A DNA stretch of 64,000 nt from Vespa crabro (lineage: Eukaryota > Arthropoda > Insecta > Hymenoptera > Vespidae): contig NC_060956.1 of the NCBI RefSeq assembly GCF_910589235.1, forward strand, positions 15,714,499 to 15,778,498, read 5' to 3'. The notes beneath the pieces were generated by a model. The model was not told where the DNA came from, did no database searches, and saw only the letters and a list, made by a program, of their open reading frames with translations. Below, in pieces: positions 1 through 13,985 of the stretch. The first letter of the stretch is position 1. Every line of letters starts with the position of its first letter. The position numbers and the translations under genes were made by a program.

Positions 1-740
1 TTGTTAAGATACTTGGTGTATAATTTCTTCGCAATACCGATTAGAAAACGAGAGAGTGCGTCGACCCATTAAAATCGTTATGTCACGAAGACATGAGGAT
101 AAAGAGAGGAAAGGGGTAAATAGGGTTGCGACGGCTGCGATGAAACCGACGACAATACATTAACGTAATTGTTGCGCTCTCTCCTCTTAGAAACGCGATG
201 CTCACCACATTCGGAACACGTTGGAGATGTGGTATAACTAGTTCAAACAAGTCGGGGAGACCATTTCCGCGCGTGTGCCGCGGCATATAATGCCTATTGT
301 TTCCGGTACATAGAAAGGACTTGAGGGCGGTTGTATGCGAGCGCCACGGAGTCATGCATTGTTTCCTCGGGCACGCATTGCTCCGGTAATCAAGACGCGT
401 GCTGCTACCTTTAAATATCACCTTCCGACTATTTTATATACACTCATACTTTTCGTTGTTGTGTAATGCGTCGCTACCGTCGACGCCAAGTTAATTTTTT
501 AATACCATAGCGTAAATCGAGGAGTGATGGTTCACTGTTTTTAAAAATTTCATTATATTGTAAATTTGATCAATATTCAAAAATTATCAAAGCAGATAAA
601 TATATTTGTAAATTTCTAGAGACATGAGAGATTATAATTTCATGATAAAACTAAAAAATAATCCTAGATTTTTGTAAAAAAAAAAAGATTTGTTTATCAT
701 ACATCTGAATTGTATGGGGGAGATACCTCATGATTCAGAA
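1..740. other. No gene recognised; GC-richer first 480 bp
   Basis: Bases 80-480 are clearly GC-richer than what follows and contain a 112-codon open frame on the minus strand (421-83), Cys/Arg-rich with no recognisable domain. It may be an untranslated or regulatory piece. From 500 to 740 the sequence is AT-rich with no visible feature. Confidence 0.4.
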
Positions 741-761
741 TGTCATGACCCAGATAAAATT

Positions 762-1500
762 ACATTTAATGACGTACTGGAGATTGGATTAGTTTTATTG
801 ATTATTTTGTTTGACATGCCTGTCACAGGAGTGCTTTTATTAATTACTTGCGAATAATCAGGTGAAACTTGTTCTGGTTTTTTATTTTCTTTTGTATATT
901 TTTCTGTTACATGAGGTACATGGTTGTTGTTTTTCATTTAAGAAAGCGCATAATACACCTTTATCTTTAGAAATGATTAATCTAAAGAATAAAAATCCAT
1001 TGTTTTCGTAAGCAGCCGAGTTTACATTGTATCTAAGAATGTAACAATGTATATTTTTATGATGGACCAACTGTCCCCGATAAAACTAAGCCATCAATTC
1101 CGAGAATTAGAGAATAATGACCTGATTTTTCAATAATGTTATAACAATATTTTATTACACGATTACAAACATAACTATATACTACATTAATGTAGTAATT
1201 ATATACCTACTATATTAATGCACTATAATACAATTATATACTACATTAATATAGTACATTCAAAAAATTATTATTTTTTGATAAATTGTTACTAAATAAT
1301 CATTTAAAAAACAACGAAAAAATTTTAGAGAATACTTAATTTCTACATTATAAATAACTTATCTAATTTTTTAATTGAAAACAAATTGTTCGTGAGTTTT
1401 TTTAATAATTGTCAGTCCTATCACTAAAAATATCTGAAAATTGGACTATCTACGAAATATAAGACCGAATCATTTCATTCAGAATTACTCTATTAATTTG
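762..1500 (-). repeat. Unrecognised dispersed repeat, left copy (split by about 450 bp)
   Basis: Bases about 766-862 and about 1318-1495 match, in reverse complement, a continuous stretch at 2535-2880. The best block, 1403-1445, matches 2606-2648 at 42 of 43 positions. The intervening 866-1315 has no counterpart in the right copy and is either an insertion here or a deletion there. A minus-strand frame (937-743) shares DYSQxINKxT and NKxNPI-like residues with the right copy read on its plus strand, so the family may once have been coding. No known transposon family was recognised. Confidence 0.8.
1165..1260. repeat. Short AT-rich tandem array around CTACATTAATGTAG
   Basis: Three imperfect units of the form TATATACTACATTAATGTAG, spaced about 25-35 bp, lie within the segment that splits the left dispersed repeat. 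The core CTACATTAATGTAG is palindromic. Confidence 0.6.
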
Positions 1501-2534
1501 GATAAAGACCGATGATTAAAAAAGAAGAAAAAAAAAATAAAGTTTAGCTATCTTGTTTGTTTTTGAAGAAGAAATTATGTGTGAGTGAGAAGCACACGCT
1601 AGATAATAAACATTCATGGAACATAAAATTCGATCTAAAAAGCAGCACATCACTCATCTAAATCCGAACTAAAGAAAGCAAATTTATATGTAGATATGCA
1701 TTATCACGTTTTGTCTTTGCTTTGCTAGTCATTTTTCTTCTAGAATCATTATCCCACGTGCGTATTTTCTACTCGCTTACTTTATTTATTTCTTAAAATC
1801 ATTATTGTCTTCTTTATGAATTTTCTAATGTATTTACTTTTCTCGCAGATTGATCATAATTGTTATCATTTGTTAATTCGAAGTTAAAGTATTGCTTCAT
1901 TTGATAATCTTGATAGGTATACATGTTGTATAGGATAAATCTAATTGCGATCTGTGGCAATTAGGATCTCCAGAGAATCGATTAGATAAGCTATTTGCCA
2001 TTCGACTCGATCCATTTGATTTGTACGTTCCATTCGAGCATTCACCTTTCTATCGATTCGCTTGTTCCATTTCAGTTTCTCTCTTTTTTTTCCACCCTTC
2101 ATTACTCGCCAATTTCTCGTTGGGTACGACCGAAGAGCAAAGTGGAAAGTGGCGAGGAATGGTTGGCTGGATTTATCGAGGCTGGTTTGCGGTAAGAGAA
2201 CTACGCGCGGCTTTACGATGAAGACCAAACGGATTTTGCGCGGCAAACTGTGAACGTGATCTAGATATACATACGTATAAACTATAGACTGAAAAGAATA
2301 ATTGGGTTCAAACGTTATATATAGTGCATCCTTTTTCAAATTATTCGCGCGAAGTTCAAATTAACTATTTAATAAATATAGAAGGGATAAAATAAAATTT
2401 TCTTTCTTAATAAAAATGAAAAGAAAAACTCCTCCCTATTTCTGATGAAAAATTTTATTAGCATCTTTGATAGATAAATTTGATATTTGTATATATGGAT
2501 TAAAATAATACACTTGGTATATATAAATATAATA

Positions 2535-2880
2535 TATTACGCGTATATATGCAGGGTAATTCCAAATGAGATGAACTTGCGGGTAACACGACTCAGTCAA
2601 TATAATCCAATTTTCAGATATTTTTAATGATAGGACTGACAATTATTAACAAAACTCATTAACTCTTTATTTGTTTCTCATTAAAAAATTAAGTATATTA
2701 TTTGTAATATAGAAATTAAATACTCTCAAAAATTTTCTGTTCTCTCTTTAACTCATAATTTACTAACCATGATTATTCGCAAGCAATTAATAAAAATACT
2801 CGCAACACAAATACGAGAGACAAAATGTTCAATAAAATTAATCCAATCCGTTGTACGTCATCAGTTATAATTCAGCTACT
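2535..2880 (+). repeat. Unrecognised dispersed repeat, right copy (inverted relative to 762-1500)
   Basis: Continuous copy of the repeat described at 762-1500, in opposite orientation, about 1 kb away. Similarity is roughly 80-85% by eye over about 280 bp and fades into unique sequence on both sides. Its plus-strand reading near 2768-2860 (DYSQAINKNT, then FNKINPI) resembles the left copy's minus-strand frame. No terminal inverted repeat or target duplication could be defined. Confidence 0.8.
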
Positions 2881-3636
2881 TAGAAAACGTAGGAGAAGTT
2901 ACTTCAATTTTGACATCTCTTAAAGAATATTGAAAAAAGTAAAAATAGAGGAAATTGAAATTGGAAGAATCTCAAGCGGCAAAAATAACAAAACGTGATA
3001 AACATTTTGATAACTCAAAACGCGAAAAGTTTATGGAAGATTCATCTTCGGATAAACATTTTTCAATGCAGAAAGTTTTGTGGAAGAATATAATGTTGAA
3101 TACATCAGGTGTGGGGAAAAGTACAGCTGTACATCGGATTCGATGTGTTTGATGTAAGAAGTTTACGAAGAATATTCAACATTTTTGAATTTATGTTTTT
3201 GAATATATCTTCGCGGAGAAATTTTCTAAGAGCAAAAGAAATAATTTTTCTTTCGGTTATATTTGAAATCTTTTTTTACCTACGCTATGACACCCAGACA
3301 GTGGGGATAAAATGAAATTGTGCATAGGAAACAATTTCTTTTTTTTTTCTTGTTTCACAAAAATGTATGATTACTTTTTAGTTTTATCTTGATATAATTT
3401 CTCATGTATTTACTTATGGAAACATATTTTTCTCCTTTGAATATCGATTAAATTTACGATGTATTGAAGTTAAAAAAAAAATGTGGGCTATTACTTCTCG
3501 ATTTACTCTAAATATAATCAGAACATAATAAAGAGAGTAATGAATCGAAGAAGAGTCGACATAGCTCGCTTGGACCGAGCAGAACTTTTGCACGAGCATA
3601 AGTTCATTATAACAATTTTGGTACGAATTGTTAAGG
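2881..3636. other. Non-coding or decayed-repeat DNA
   Basis: Contains a 65-codon lysine/serine-rich open frame (2955-3152) right beside the right-hand dispersed repeat, which could be a leftover of the same element. A 12-bp palindrome GTACAGCTGTAC lies at 3121-3132. No recognised product. Confidence 0.3.
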
Positions 3637-3637
3637 T

Positions 3638-3669
<32 letters not shown>

Positions 3670-3700
3670 CAAAGAGAGAGAAAGAGAGAGAGAGAAGGAG
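3637..3700. repeat. (GA)n microsatellite
   Basis: About 64 bp of GA repeats with AAG interruptions. Confidence 0.95.
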
Positions 3701-4991
3701 AATAGGAGAGCCACGAAGGGATGTTCCGTACAAGTTCTCGATGGTGGTGAGAGCCGCGGGCGAACTCTTCTGCCCGCTTCCCCCTTCCTTATGAATAAAT
3801 TTCGATGCGACGAGATAATATTTGCATATTACCAGTTATACGTGTACACTTGCTATGGTTGGAACCCTTGCAAAACCTTTACGGAAGCTTCGCGGAACTT
3901 TGCTTCTTTTTGATTGAGAATCGATTCTTACCTTCTTTTCTTGATTTCAGTAACGAGGAAGCCGATAGAAAAGCAAAATTCAGCGTCGTTTTATGAATAA
4001 TAAAATTGATCAATAAAATTTATACTTTTCGAAGGCGTGTTAAATTTTTCTTCTTTTATTCTTTACATGGAACTTTTTGTGGAATTAATAAAGAAACAAG
4101 AAAAAGACGAGTCCACTTTCAAAACGTATCGATTCATACTCAGGAAGAAGAATTCGTGGACTAAAATAACTTCACGATTTTTCATTTTTTTATTCGCATA
4201 ACGTAAAGAAGATAAAATGTTATTGGCGCTTGAAAAAAGAAATATAGAATTTAATGTGGTGTAAAAAGGATATTGCTTTTGTATAGAAAAAAATATAATT
4301 GTTAGTTTATAGATAATGTTTATTAAAAAATTAAAACTTTTCAAAGGAAGGATATGCATTTATGTATTTCTCCTTTCTTTTTCCGCTTTTTCGCACTATT
4401 CGATTTAAGAAACGAAAACACTTTAGTATATTTCTTCATTGAATTTTATTGTATTTAAAATAACTTTTGGTATTTTTAATTGCTTAATTTTTCTTTTTGA
4501 AAGTTTTTACCACTGAAAGATAGATTAGATCTTTCGATACGAAGGCAGGATGCTTGAAATTGTAAATAATATATAATCAAAGCATCAAATTGTCTATAAA
4601 CGACTTTCGCACGTAATCGATCGATATATCACGAAAGGGCTCACGTGGTTTACGTTTATGACTTTACGGGATTGATTTGACACAGAGCACTTGTTGCCGC
4701 GGGAGATCGCAGTCGAGTTCGCAAAAGAAATGAACAATCGTTGTTGCAAGTAAAAAAATTGTATTTTTCTGCCGTTTATTAACAGTTTTCGAAAAGATGG
4801 AATACGATATTACATTTCACGAAGGCTTAACTCGTCGATAAAATGTATTTTTAAGTCGCAAATAATATATTGGAATGTTCGCTTATTAGAAAGTTCGGCT
4901 AAACTTTTTTTAACAATATCCTCGATAAAGAGGAGTTTGGAGTTTTGATCGAACGATCGAATCAAAGCAATCAAGACAAAGTAGTTGATCC

Positions 4992-4993
<2 letters not shown>

Positions 4994-5023
<30 letters not shown>
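4994..5023. repeat. (CT)n microsatellite
   Basis: A pure CT run of 30 bp. Confidence 0.95.
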
Positions 5024-5025
<2 letters not shown>

Positions 5026-5098
5026 TTTCTACGAAGACACAAAAATATGATAAATCATTTTTGTTTTTATTTTCCGAACGAGATTGTAAAGCTCGACA

Positions 5099-5143
5099 TC
5101 TCTCTCTCTCTCTCTCTCTCTCTTTATATATATATATATATAT
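5099..5143. repeat. (CT)n-(TA)n compound microsatellite
   Basis: CT run of about 25 bp passing directly into a TA run of about 20 bp. Confidence 0.95.
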
Positions 5144-6695
5144 TTCTCTTTTATCGTATTTTTTCTTAGGCTTATTCTCTCGTTCCAAGATAAAGTAGAA
5201 GAATCAAATTTTTACGAGGTTAGCACCGATACCTATTTCATTGTGTCACATTCAAAGAAAAAATTTCGTGTTACATTCCTACTGATGATCGAACAAGGAG
5301 ATATCGATTGGCTAAGTTTTCGCATAATAATGACATTACTTGATAAAAAATTATTGTCAGGTTTATTAAAGTAACGGGCGTGTGTTCAATATGGTTTAAG
5401 AAAAGTGGCAGTATTTTCAGTAAATAACGATGATACGCGGAATTCGCTTCGATTCGCGAATATCAACCATCAGTTTCTTCTTTTATCGGAACTTGTTTCA
5501 CTGAGAAGAACGAAGAAGAACGATACATGGATGGAAAACTCGAGCGAACTCAAGGGAACTCGAATGCGGTTTTGCTTCTCTTCTTTTTTCTTTTCTGATC
5601 CTCTTCAGCACTCTCCTTTTTCATCCTCCATCGAAGAGAAATCACTTTGCTCGAGAGAGTCTCCTCTGGGAGAGCCGGCTGTGCGCTTTCAAACACATCG
5701 GGATTACGTCGAAAAGCTTATGGATTCCTTATCCAATCTCTCAAACTACCATCAGATTCCGGACTTACAGAGCGGACATCGTCTAGCCTAGTGGATAGTC
5801 CGCTTCTATCTTGCCTAGAGATCGCTCGTAAAAGGTCTCGTTCGGTGTAACACGCTTGGTGGAAGTCTTACTTTGGCTTCAATTCGAAGTTTCACGACGT
5901 TGACTTTTTTCTCTTCCATTCTTCCCTCGGATTTTTAAAACGCGATGAAATGTGAAATGTAAAAACTTTTTAGATTCTTAAATATAAGAAAGGTAAAAAG
6001 AGAGATGAAGATGAAAATATGTCTGATAACATAAATCGTATAAATGTGTACGTATTGTTGAGAGGAAAATCTATATAAGGATGTTCTGAGAATGCTCAAA
6101 AAATAATAGGTAGTTTCCAGACGCATAAGATTCGTTTAAAAATTACGACAAACGAGAGATTGATTGAGAAATACTTATTACGTAAATGCTTCAGATCGAA
6201 TAAATTATCGAGTAGCCGAATAGTATATAGTTGTAAACAATGTTAATAAAGTTCTCTTTACGTTCCTTCGCGAGTTTACGGAAAAAGAAAGAAACAAGTA
6301 AAAAGGATCGATGAAATAAAATCGTTGCTTTTGATGTTAACTATCCGTAACCACAATGCGCTAGTAACACAATTTTATTGCAGTAAAGCGTATCTTTCCT
6401 GTACGGACGATGATTCTTTCTCTTTCTCTCTTTTTCTTTCTCTCTCTTTCTCTTTCTTTCCTTCTCTCGTAGGATACGCTACAACCTACCTCTTAAATTA
6501 CCTCTTAAAACTCTTTAGTTACGCGTTATTAAAATCGCATGGCTTTTGCCACTAGGAACTATAATTTCTATGTTGCGCTTTTTATAAGAACTTTTAAGAA
6601 AATTTTTCTCCTCGATGACGTGAAAATAAAAAGAGAAAAATCATAGACATGATGAAAGTAGGCTCGTTTATGTCAGTCATTAGAAGAAAAGTTAA

Positions 6696-6729
<34 letters not shown>
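6696..6729. repeat. (GA)n microsatellite
   Basis: GA run with one AAAG interruption near its end. Confidence 0.95.
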
Positions 6730-7920
6730 CATCCAGAAGCCTAACGGTCGTTCGTTGCTCGAGACAGGTTGGAGTTAATCAACGTCGAAAAGAGTGCCTT
6801 TGATCGTGTAGAAGCGCCGACAGTCGAGCCCCTTTCGCGCCTGCGAAAAGCTTTATGTGCCCGGAGACGGAGAACTTAAATTGAAGGTGTCCTCAACAGT
6901 GTAAAAGAGACCAAGAAAAAGGAAGAAGAGTAGGATAGAGAAGGAGTGAAAGAGAGGAGGCTTGCAAAAAGAATAAATATACAAAGAAATGGTCGGCTTA
7001 CGAAGAAAATGACGACGAACGGAAGGAGAAAAGGAAGAATCCTTCGCTAAAGGAAAAGTGCTAGCCGTTGAAAGGCAAACCTTGATAGTGAGGAGATGGA
7101 GGAGAGATGTAGGCAACGAAAGGATCACAAGTAGAGTCTTTTTTTATCGCTCTTTCGAAAGGCATTTTAATAATCGCGACTAAAGAGAACAATGCTGGAC
7201 ATTCAAAGTCATGCGAATTGCCATTAGGGTTTTTTTTCCATGAGGTGATAATGAAGCGCAAATAGTTCGACTATTCGCGTGAAGTCAACGTAAAACGTAA
7301 TAGAGAATATAAACGTAAGAAGCTCGTTTTCTTTTTTCTTTCTCAAACACAAGTATCTATCGGAAATAATTCAAGACCGGAAGCGATTTTTGATCGAACG
7401 ATTTTCTCTTCTCTAGAAATGAGAAAAAACGAGGTATTTTAACTTATCATCGTTAGCTTTGATCGCAAGAATATTATTTTTCATGAAAGTAGATCTTTAT
7501 ACGTCCCCCAAAAAAATCCATGTTTTTTACAAAACAGTTATATGTTTGAAAATGTCAATGAATGTTTATAAGGCTAGAAAAGTATATGAAGATAGGCAAA
7601 TATAATACATATTAAAAATTCCAATGTCGTTTCTTGATGTTTTGAAACAATGTCATAACTTTAATATGGGTATGTAACTAAAGGAATTTCTATTTTAATT
7701 AATCTTGCAAGAATACTTCAGATTTGCTTCGGCGACCTTTTCTCTTGGTAAAAAGAGGAAGGACAGAAGGGGGACAAATTGGCTCGTATCTTTCGACATT
7801 TTCAAGAAGCGAACTTGAAAAGGGGGAATAGTCGTCGGAAGAGTCATTGCGAAAAGGGGAAGAATTGCGTATTGAGAAGGTAAACGTAGCATGTGGTCCA
7901 AAAACAGGCAACTCTTGAAC

Positions 7921-7972
<52 letters not shown>
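7921..7972. repeat. (CT)n microsatellite
   Basis: About 50 bp of CT repeats. Confidence 0.95.
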
Positions 7973-7973
<1 letters not shown>

Positions 7974-8286
7974 ACTTTATTCGTAGAAATTTAATCCAGG
8001 AGGAACGTAGCGCTTTCCCAAAACGATTTTCAACGATTAGGTGGCGCAGAAAGGAGAAAGAGGAAGACGAGGAAAAGCGTTAGTCGTCCTGCTAGAGCTG
8101 GAAGCAAATAGCCGAATAAAAACGTCCGGATGGCAATTTGGTGGATGTCGCTCGGTAGGGGAGGTTGAAAAAGGGTGAGGAAAAGGAACAGGAGAGTACG
8201 AACGACGTTGAGAAGCTCGGTGAAACGCAGAGGACGGAAAAGGGAATGGGTTATTAGAGTATAAAGTGTAGGGAAAGGGGAGAGTA

Positions 8287-8289
<3 letters not shown>

Positions 8290-8357
<68 letters not shown>
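8290..8357. repeat. (GA)n microsatellite
   Basis: About 68 bp of GA with one AAAG break; lies 320 bp from the CT tract at 7921, so the two are complementary on one strand. Confidence 0.95.
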
Positions 8358-8845
8358 AATCGAGACGCGGCTGCGTATTCGTTTGTGAATATTTTTCTAC
8401 AGCCTAATGCCAGAATAACGGAAAACGACGATTATCATTCTTTTCTACTAAAGTCTACGGCACGTTTAAAAACAGTCGCTTTTACCTTCGATGTCAAATG
8501 GAAAGGGATGAGGGAGAAAGAGAGGGGATTAGAACGTGCATTACTGCGAAACGATACGATAAGGACGATCGTTTCCACCGATGATCTCGTAACGAGCGTA
8601 GATTCTGTGTGGAAACGAGAGCGGATGTTCGTGCTTTTTGGATCTCTCGTAATTCTTCTCGCGACTGGGTAAGCCATTAACGATTCTTGATGCACGTTTT
8701 TCCTCTTCCGAGATAAATCGATATCTGAAATCGAAACGTCAGGAATGATATATAATTTTGTTTAGCTCTGGGGAACAGGTGAATACGTAAATATATTTGA
8801 ATAAATATACGATTCCATTTTAATGAGAAATAAAAATATTATAAA

Positions 8846-8896
<51 letters not shown>

Positions 8897-8901
8897 AAGA
8901 A
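8846..8901. repeat. (GA)n microsatellite
   Basis: GA run of about 55 bp ending in AAAG units. Confidence 0.95.
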
Positions 8902-9047
8902 AACAAATACGATCGACAATCATCCTTAAGTATTTGGACAATTCTCTCCGATTAATAAAGTTAGTATATAAGCCAATGTAATAATTATCACAGGTTATTC
9001 TTTATGCGTAATTTAAAAATGTAAGCCATTGAGAGACATTTATAAGG

Positions 9048-9050
<3 letters not shown>

Positions 9051-9083
<33 letters not shown>
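9051..9083. repeat. (TA)n microsatellite
   Basis: Pure TA run of 33 bp. Confidence 0.95.
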
Positions 9084-9086
<3 letters not shown>

Positions 9087-9601
9087 TTACATTTTAAAGT
9101 AGATACGATTATAAGGTTGAATGTGGAAAGCACGTAGAGTAAAGGTAGATCGAATGGTGAACGATTGTGTCAGAAATGATCGTGTCGACGAGCGAGTTAG
9201 AAATGGAACACTTAATTGCGCCGCGTTCGGCTGCACAATTTTACCTATGATTGATGCACGTTCCGCCATGGAGCGCGATGCAGTACGATGCACTGTCCCT
9301 CTATTGGTATGCAGCCGCAAACGAGAAGTAAATTGATCGAGACGGAAGCATCGAAGTGCGCGCAGTTGAAATTTGACCACGAGTCGTCTCCTCTTCCGGC
9401 TTTCTCCGTTCTAACCATAGTTTCTATAATGCACCATGCTACGTTTTCGGATAGTATGCGTAACTCTACCATCTCCATGGTCCACACACTTAAAAACTTG
9501 AAAAGAACACGCACGTTACGTGACTCTCGAATTTATCCGCGAAATGACAGACGAATAAGAGATTTATTTAAAAGCACTATGAATTTTTATGAGGAGCTAT
9601 T

Positions 9602-9649
<48 letters not shown>

Positions 9650-12600
9650 TCCCTGTTTCTTTAGTTTTTTCATTTTTTATCGATCGCTTTACGATCCAAT
9701 GCAAGAACTTTCAATTCTAGACGATATGTAAGCTATTTCGAAAACTGATGAATCCTTTTACAAAGCTTTGTCAATACATGTATTTTCACAATTTCTATCG
9801 TCAACGGAAATACGAATAGAACGTAGCCGTAGATGGAAACGTGAGAGAAGATAAAACGGCAGAAGGGAGGAATCTGGAAGGTACATTACTTTTCTCGCGA
9901 CTCTTTCTCTTTGTTCGTTCATAGAAGAAGCGTTGGGAAACAGCAATTTGCTTCGCTACCACCTTAGTGAAAATCACCTCGAAGTATCCCTGATAGCTTC
10001 CTTCACGCCATAGATACCCTACGCTTTTGATGCTCTTTCTCTTTTCTTTCTACTTATTTTTACTTTTTTTTTTCCTAGAGAAAAACGGGTCTGCTGCTGT
10101 TCAAAAAGTAAAAAACCTTCGTGTCGATACGTGAAAAATTGTTGCCTCTAAATACTGTTGAAATAAAAAAAAAAGAAGAGAATGAAAGAAAGTGAGTTAG
10201 AGAAAGAAGGAACGATCAATTTCGCGATGTGTTTCGAAGCTTGTAGCGATCATGATAATATTAGTGGGTTTGAAGATCATGCGGTTTGGCGCGAAGTAAT
10301 TATTTGGATCAATGCGGCGTGCTTTGTCGTTGTTATTAGTCTGAAATTAATGGTGAAATAATCGATCATATACCGCGTGTGCCGAATCAAGGTAGTAAAT
10401 TATTAGATTATCATTTAGCTTTCACCATGGTCATTTCTTTAGGCAAAAATCATTTGGCGAAATGATGATACGATTGAACGATGAAGCTTCGATTTGCGGT
10501 ATTGATGAATGAAAAGTATATCTCGACTTATCGATTCGGTTTATATCGTCGTTGAAAGATGAAATGATACATGGTTGAACGTTGGCAAAGCTTATGGTAC
10601 ATCAATCGTATTTTATGCGGCTTTATATTTCGCAATATTTCATTCGAAAACAGGGACATCTCATTTCGCTGCATTAACATTTGAGACATGGCATGTTAGG
10701 TCCGTTATTTCATAAGTAATGCTTTTTTGAAACATGTCAGAAATCGAGTAAGTTTTCTCGAGGAAAAGTATTTCGATGTATAGGTATATATCTACTTGTA
10801 TATATGAAAGATAAAAAGAGAGAAAAAAAGAAAAAGAAATATTTTCTAACTTACAAACGTTCATTCGATAATTACGAAAATATTCAATCATAATCAGGAT
10901 ATACCATTCGTCATATCAAGTTTCGCCAGTTTCAAAAACGTATCACACGAATATATCTGCATACGAATGAACTAACATCACCATCATCATTTGCATTCAC
11001 GTTTTGCGCCAACGATCCTAGTTGGATGAGAGCAAAGAATCCAAGGAAGAAAGGAAAATGAGAAGAGGTAACGGAGACACTTCCTTTATTCCAATAACCA
11101 AGATTCGCGTATAAATATGTATTTGGGGAGAAGATATTTAATTATTCCGCGCGAACGTCCTCGCTTTTTCCACTTCCCTTTTTACCTTTTCATTTCTTTC
11201 GCTCCAACTCGTTTCGCTCCCACTTCTTCTTTTTCGTTCGCTCTTCGCGTGTATTCCCTGTCTCTCTGTCTCTCTGTCTTTTTCTCTCTTTCTCTTTTTT
11301 CTCTTACCATTTCTTTCCGTTCTTCTTTTATGCTTCGTTCCACTCGCGTTTTTCATAGCGAGTTAATGAAAATGTCACAAAGATTTGCACGGACACACTG
11401 CGAGAGAATACACCACGACAGCCGTAATCAATTATCTACGATTCACGAGGCTCAATTTACTTGCCGCATACAATGTCCTGTGCGAATATGGGAACTATGA
11501 GCGCGATGTGTCGTCATAAAGTAACTGAATCGTTTTTACCCGGCACATCTCTCTTTCTCCACGTTCTCGATCTCACTCGCTTCTTCATCGTTCTTTCCAT
11601 ACTTGATCTTTTTACGGATCATCGTTTTTATCGCTCTTTGCCTGCAACGACATCGACTTCCTATAATTTTCATAACGCTTCACCGGAGTTTCACGTCGTT
11701 GGACAAAATAAAAAAAGAATGGGAAAGAAGAGGGGAAAAAACGACGTATAGAGAAAACAAAGTTTGACGTGCTCGACAACGAAATACGCTTTTATTTCAT
11801 CCGACGGCGATGAAACGTGTTGATCGAACGTTTATTGGACGCGTAATAATAAATGTTGGATGATTTTCGTGGGGCGAAAAAAAATAACCACTTTTAAATC
11901 TCATCTGGACGATGCAAGTCGTGAATGTTTGTGTCGAGTGGAAAGAGAACGTACGTGGGTAGACAAAAAGCGTTAAGCAAATTCAAAGAATGACAGAGAG
12001 CGTTGATCATGTTGAACGAAGAAGGATGATCGCTCAAAACTTTCACGTTTGTAACTCCGTTAATTTCGTTAACTCAACGATATTTAAACCGTCGCCTTCG
12101 CATGTTTAAAAGTTTTCGTCGATACGAGTTCGACGTGTCAGCTTTTAAAATTCTTTACCATGTCAATCTAAAACACTTTAAGAAATCATTTTTTAGCGTA
12201 GCAAAGGCTGTTTAAGTATCATTGATAGTTCCTTTAAAAACTTTTGAAAGTTAATTTGAGTTGAAAGATGGACGTGAAAGCTACGCTCGATTTTCTCGTA
12301 GAATACTTTATGGAAATAGATAGCATCTTTCACACGGATACGCACCAAGAAAGAAAAACTAGAGTAGAAAGATACAGTTTGATTTCCTGCTTACTTTCGA
12401 GAAACGATAGAACTATAAGGAGAGACGTTCCGTAAACTGAGCGAGCGTATCTACGACCGATGACTTAATCATTTATCGAATATGTGAAGATCGATAACAC
12501 GTAATTTTCCACGTTGGCTTATTTCCCGAAATTGCTCGGTGAGAAACCGTCCCACATCAGCGAATTATATAGAAGAAAAAGCGCAGCGTACATATAATAT

Positions 12601-12655
12601 TATGTCGATGAGAAAATCTAACAAGGGACAAAAAAAGAATAAAAAGATAAAAGAA
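9084..12655. other. Non-coding DNA with a GC-richer patch at 9.12-9.52 kb
   Basis: The 9.12-9.52 kb patch has open frames on both strands and balanced composition, which may mark a conserved or regulatory segment, but no domain or splice-site pair was recognised. The remainder (9.65-12.65 kb) is AT-rich with pyrimidine-rich runs at 11.16-11.33 kb. Confidence 0.4.
9600..9653. repeat. (CT)n microsatellite
   Basis: About 50 bp of CT repeats; it forms the poly-Ser/Leu tail of an open frame (9288-9731) that is not accepted as a gene. Confidence 0.95.
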
Positions 12656-12666
12656 GGAGAGAGAGT

Positions 12667-12704
<38 letters not shown>
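12656..12704. repeat. (GA)n microsatellite
   Basis: About 48 bp of GA repeats. Confidence 0.95.
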
Positions 12705-12707
<3 letters not shown>

Positions 12708-13954
12708 GAAAGAACGAGAAGGATATACGAAGAAAACATTCTGTACGGTTTCGCTTGGCTCTGTTCCATAATATTATTGTTTTATTTGGCGCATTTACGA
12801 CAGGAGTTAAATCGCGAAGGAAAGAAAGCCGGAAGGAAAGAGAATAAGAAAGAAAAGAAACGAGAAAGCAAAGCAATCTATCGTACATCGATCGTATTCA
12901 ATTTAGGAGAAAAGATTAACGAGAATAATTCCGTGGTTGGCTCCTTCTTCTTGGCTGTCTTAAAAGAACGATCTTCTTCCTTTTCGAAGAAACACATAGC
13001 TATCGTTCGTCCGTAGGAATTCATGTAATCGAGCGATAATTCAAGGCACGCGACGGATTCGAGGAGGAAATGCCGCGAAAGGAAAAGCATTTGGCTCGAC
13101 GAAGACAAACGAAGAGAAGAAAAGAAAACGAGAAAGAGAACGAGAAGGAAGACGATGTTACGCGTACCGTGCCGACTGATTCTAAGCGTAAAGTCGAAGT
13201 GGAAACAGTGAGGGTAAGGGTCAGTGGAACAATGGAAACAGCGGTAACAAGAAGGCAGCAGACGCTCGGGACTGCACTCATCCATTGTTGTACCGGTCTC
13301 TCGATAGCGCACTCAGTGTTCTTTCTCGAAGTATATACGACACTTCGAGGCCGATGGCACTTCTACGAACGGCTGACCCGACAATAGACCACTCCACTTG
13401 AGGGTGAACCATTCCTATGCTAACAGCCTTTCACGCCAAGTGCAGAGGTGCCTCCAACGGAACTGTGTTCCGACCTCCTCTCTATTCGCTTCTCTCTATC
13501 TACGACCATCTCCGGCTGTATCTACACACTCTCATGATCTTTCTCCACTGTGCAATAGGATACGAGGACGAAAAACTATTCCGAAGTAAGACCGACGAAT
13601 ATCGAAAGCATCGAGACATCGGTCGACTCGTTCACTCGCTAACCTTCTTCTTTGTATTGGATTTACAATATCTTCCTTTTTTCTCATCTTACATTTTCTT
13701 TCTTTCGATTTTCTGAAGTAATATGTAGATATATATGTACGTCGAGCCATCGATTTATATAACCTTGTTTCCTTTCTTTGTCGTAACAACTATCCTTTTC
13801 TTATCATTTACATTCAGACGCCCAAGACACTATCAAATGAATGCCCGTAACATTTACGCTACGAGATAGAACATTCATTAGACTCTTCTTATCGAAGGGT
13901 TTTCTTGTTGGGAGAGTACGATGATAAATCAGACATTAGTTTAGAATCTTTGAG

Positions 13955-13985
<31 letters not shown>

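Larger units (their letters stand above)
3701..7920. other. Non-coding DNA, no gene recognised
   Basis: Apart from the microsatellites listed separately, this stretch shows no exon with credible splice sites. The longest open frame (5405-5791, 128 codons) has mixed composition and no domain. Purine-rich DNA at 6.88-7.05 kb produces open frames without meaning. Confidence 0.5.

Noticed and set aside
5405..5791. 128-codon plus-strand open frame as a gene
   Set aside because: No domain, no supported splice sites, composition changes along its length; insufficient evidence.
13070..13387. Lys/Glu-rich 105-codon frame as a coiled-coil protein
   Set aside because: The charged run comes from purine-rich DNA, and an equally long frame exists on the opposite strand.
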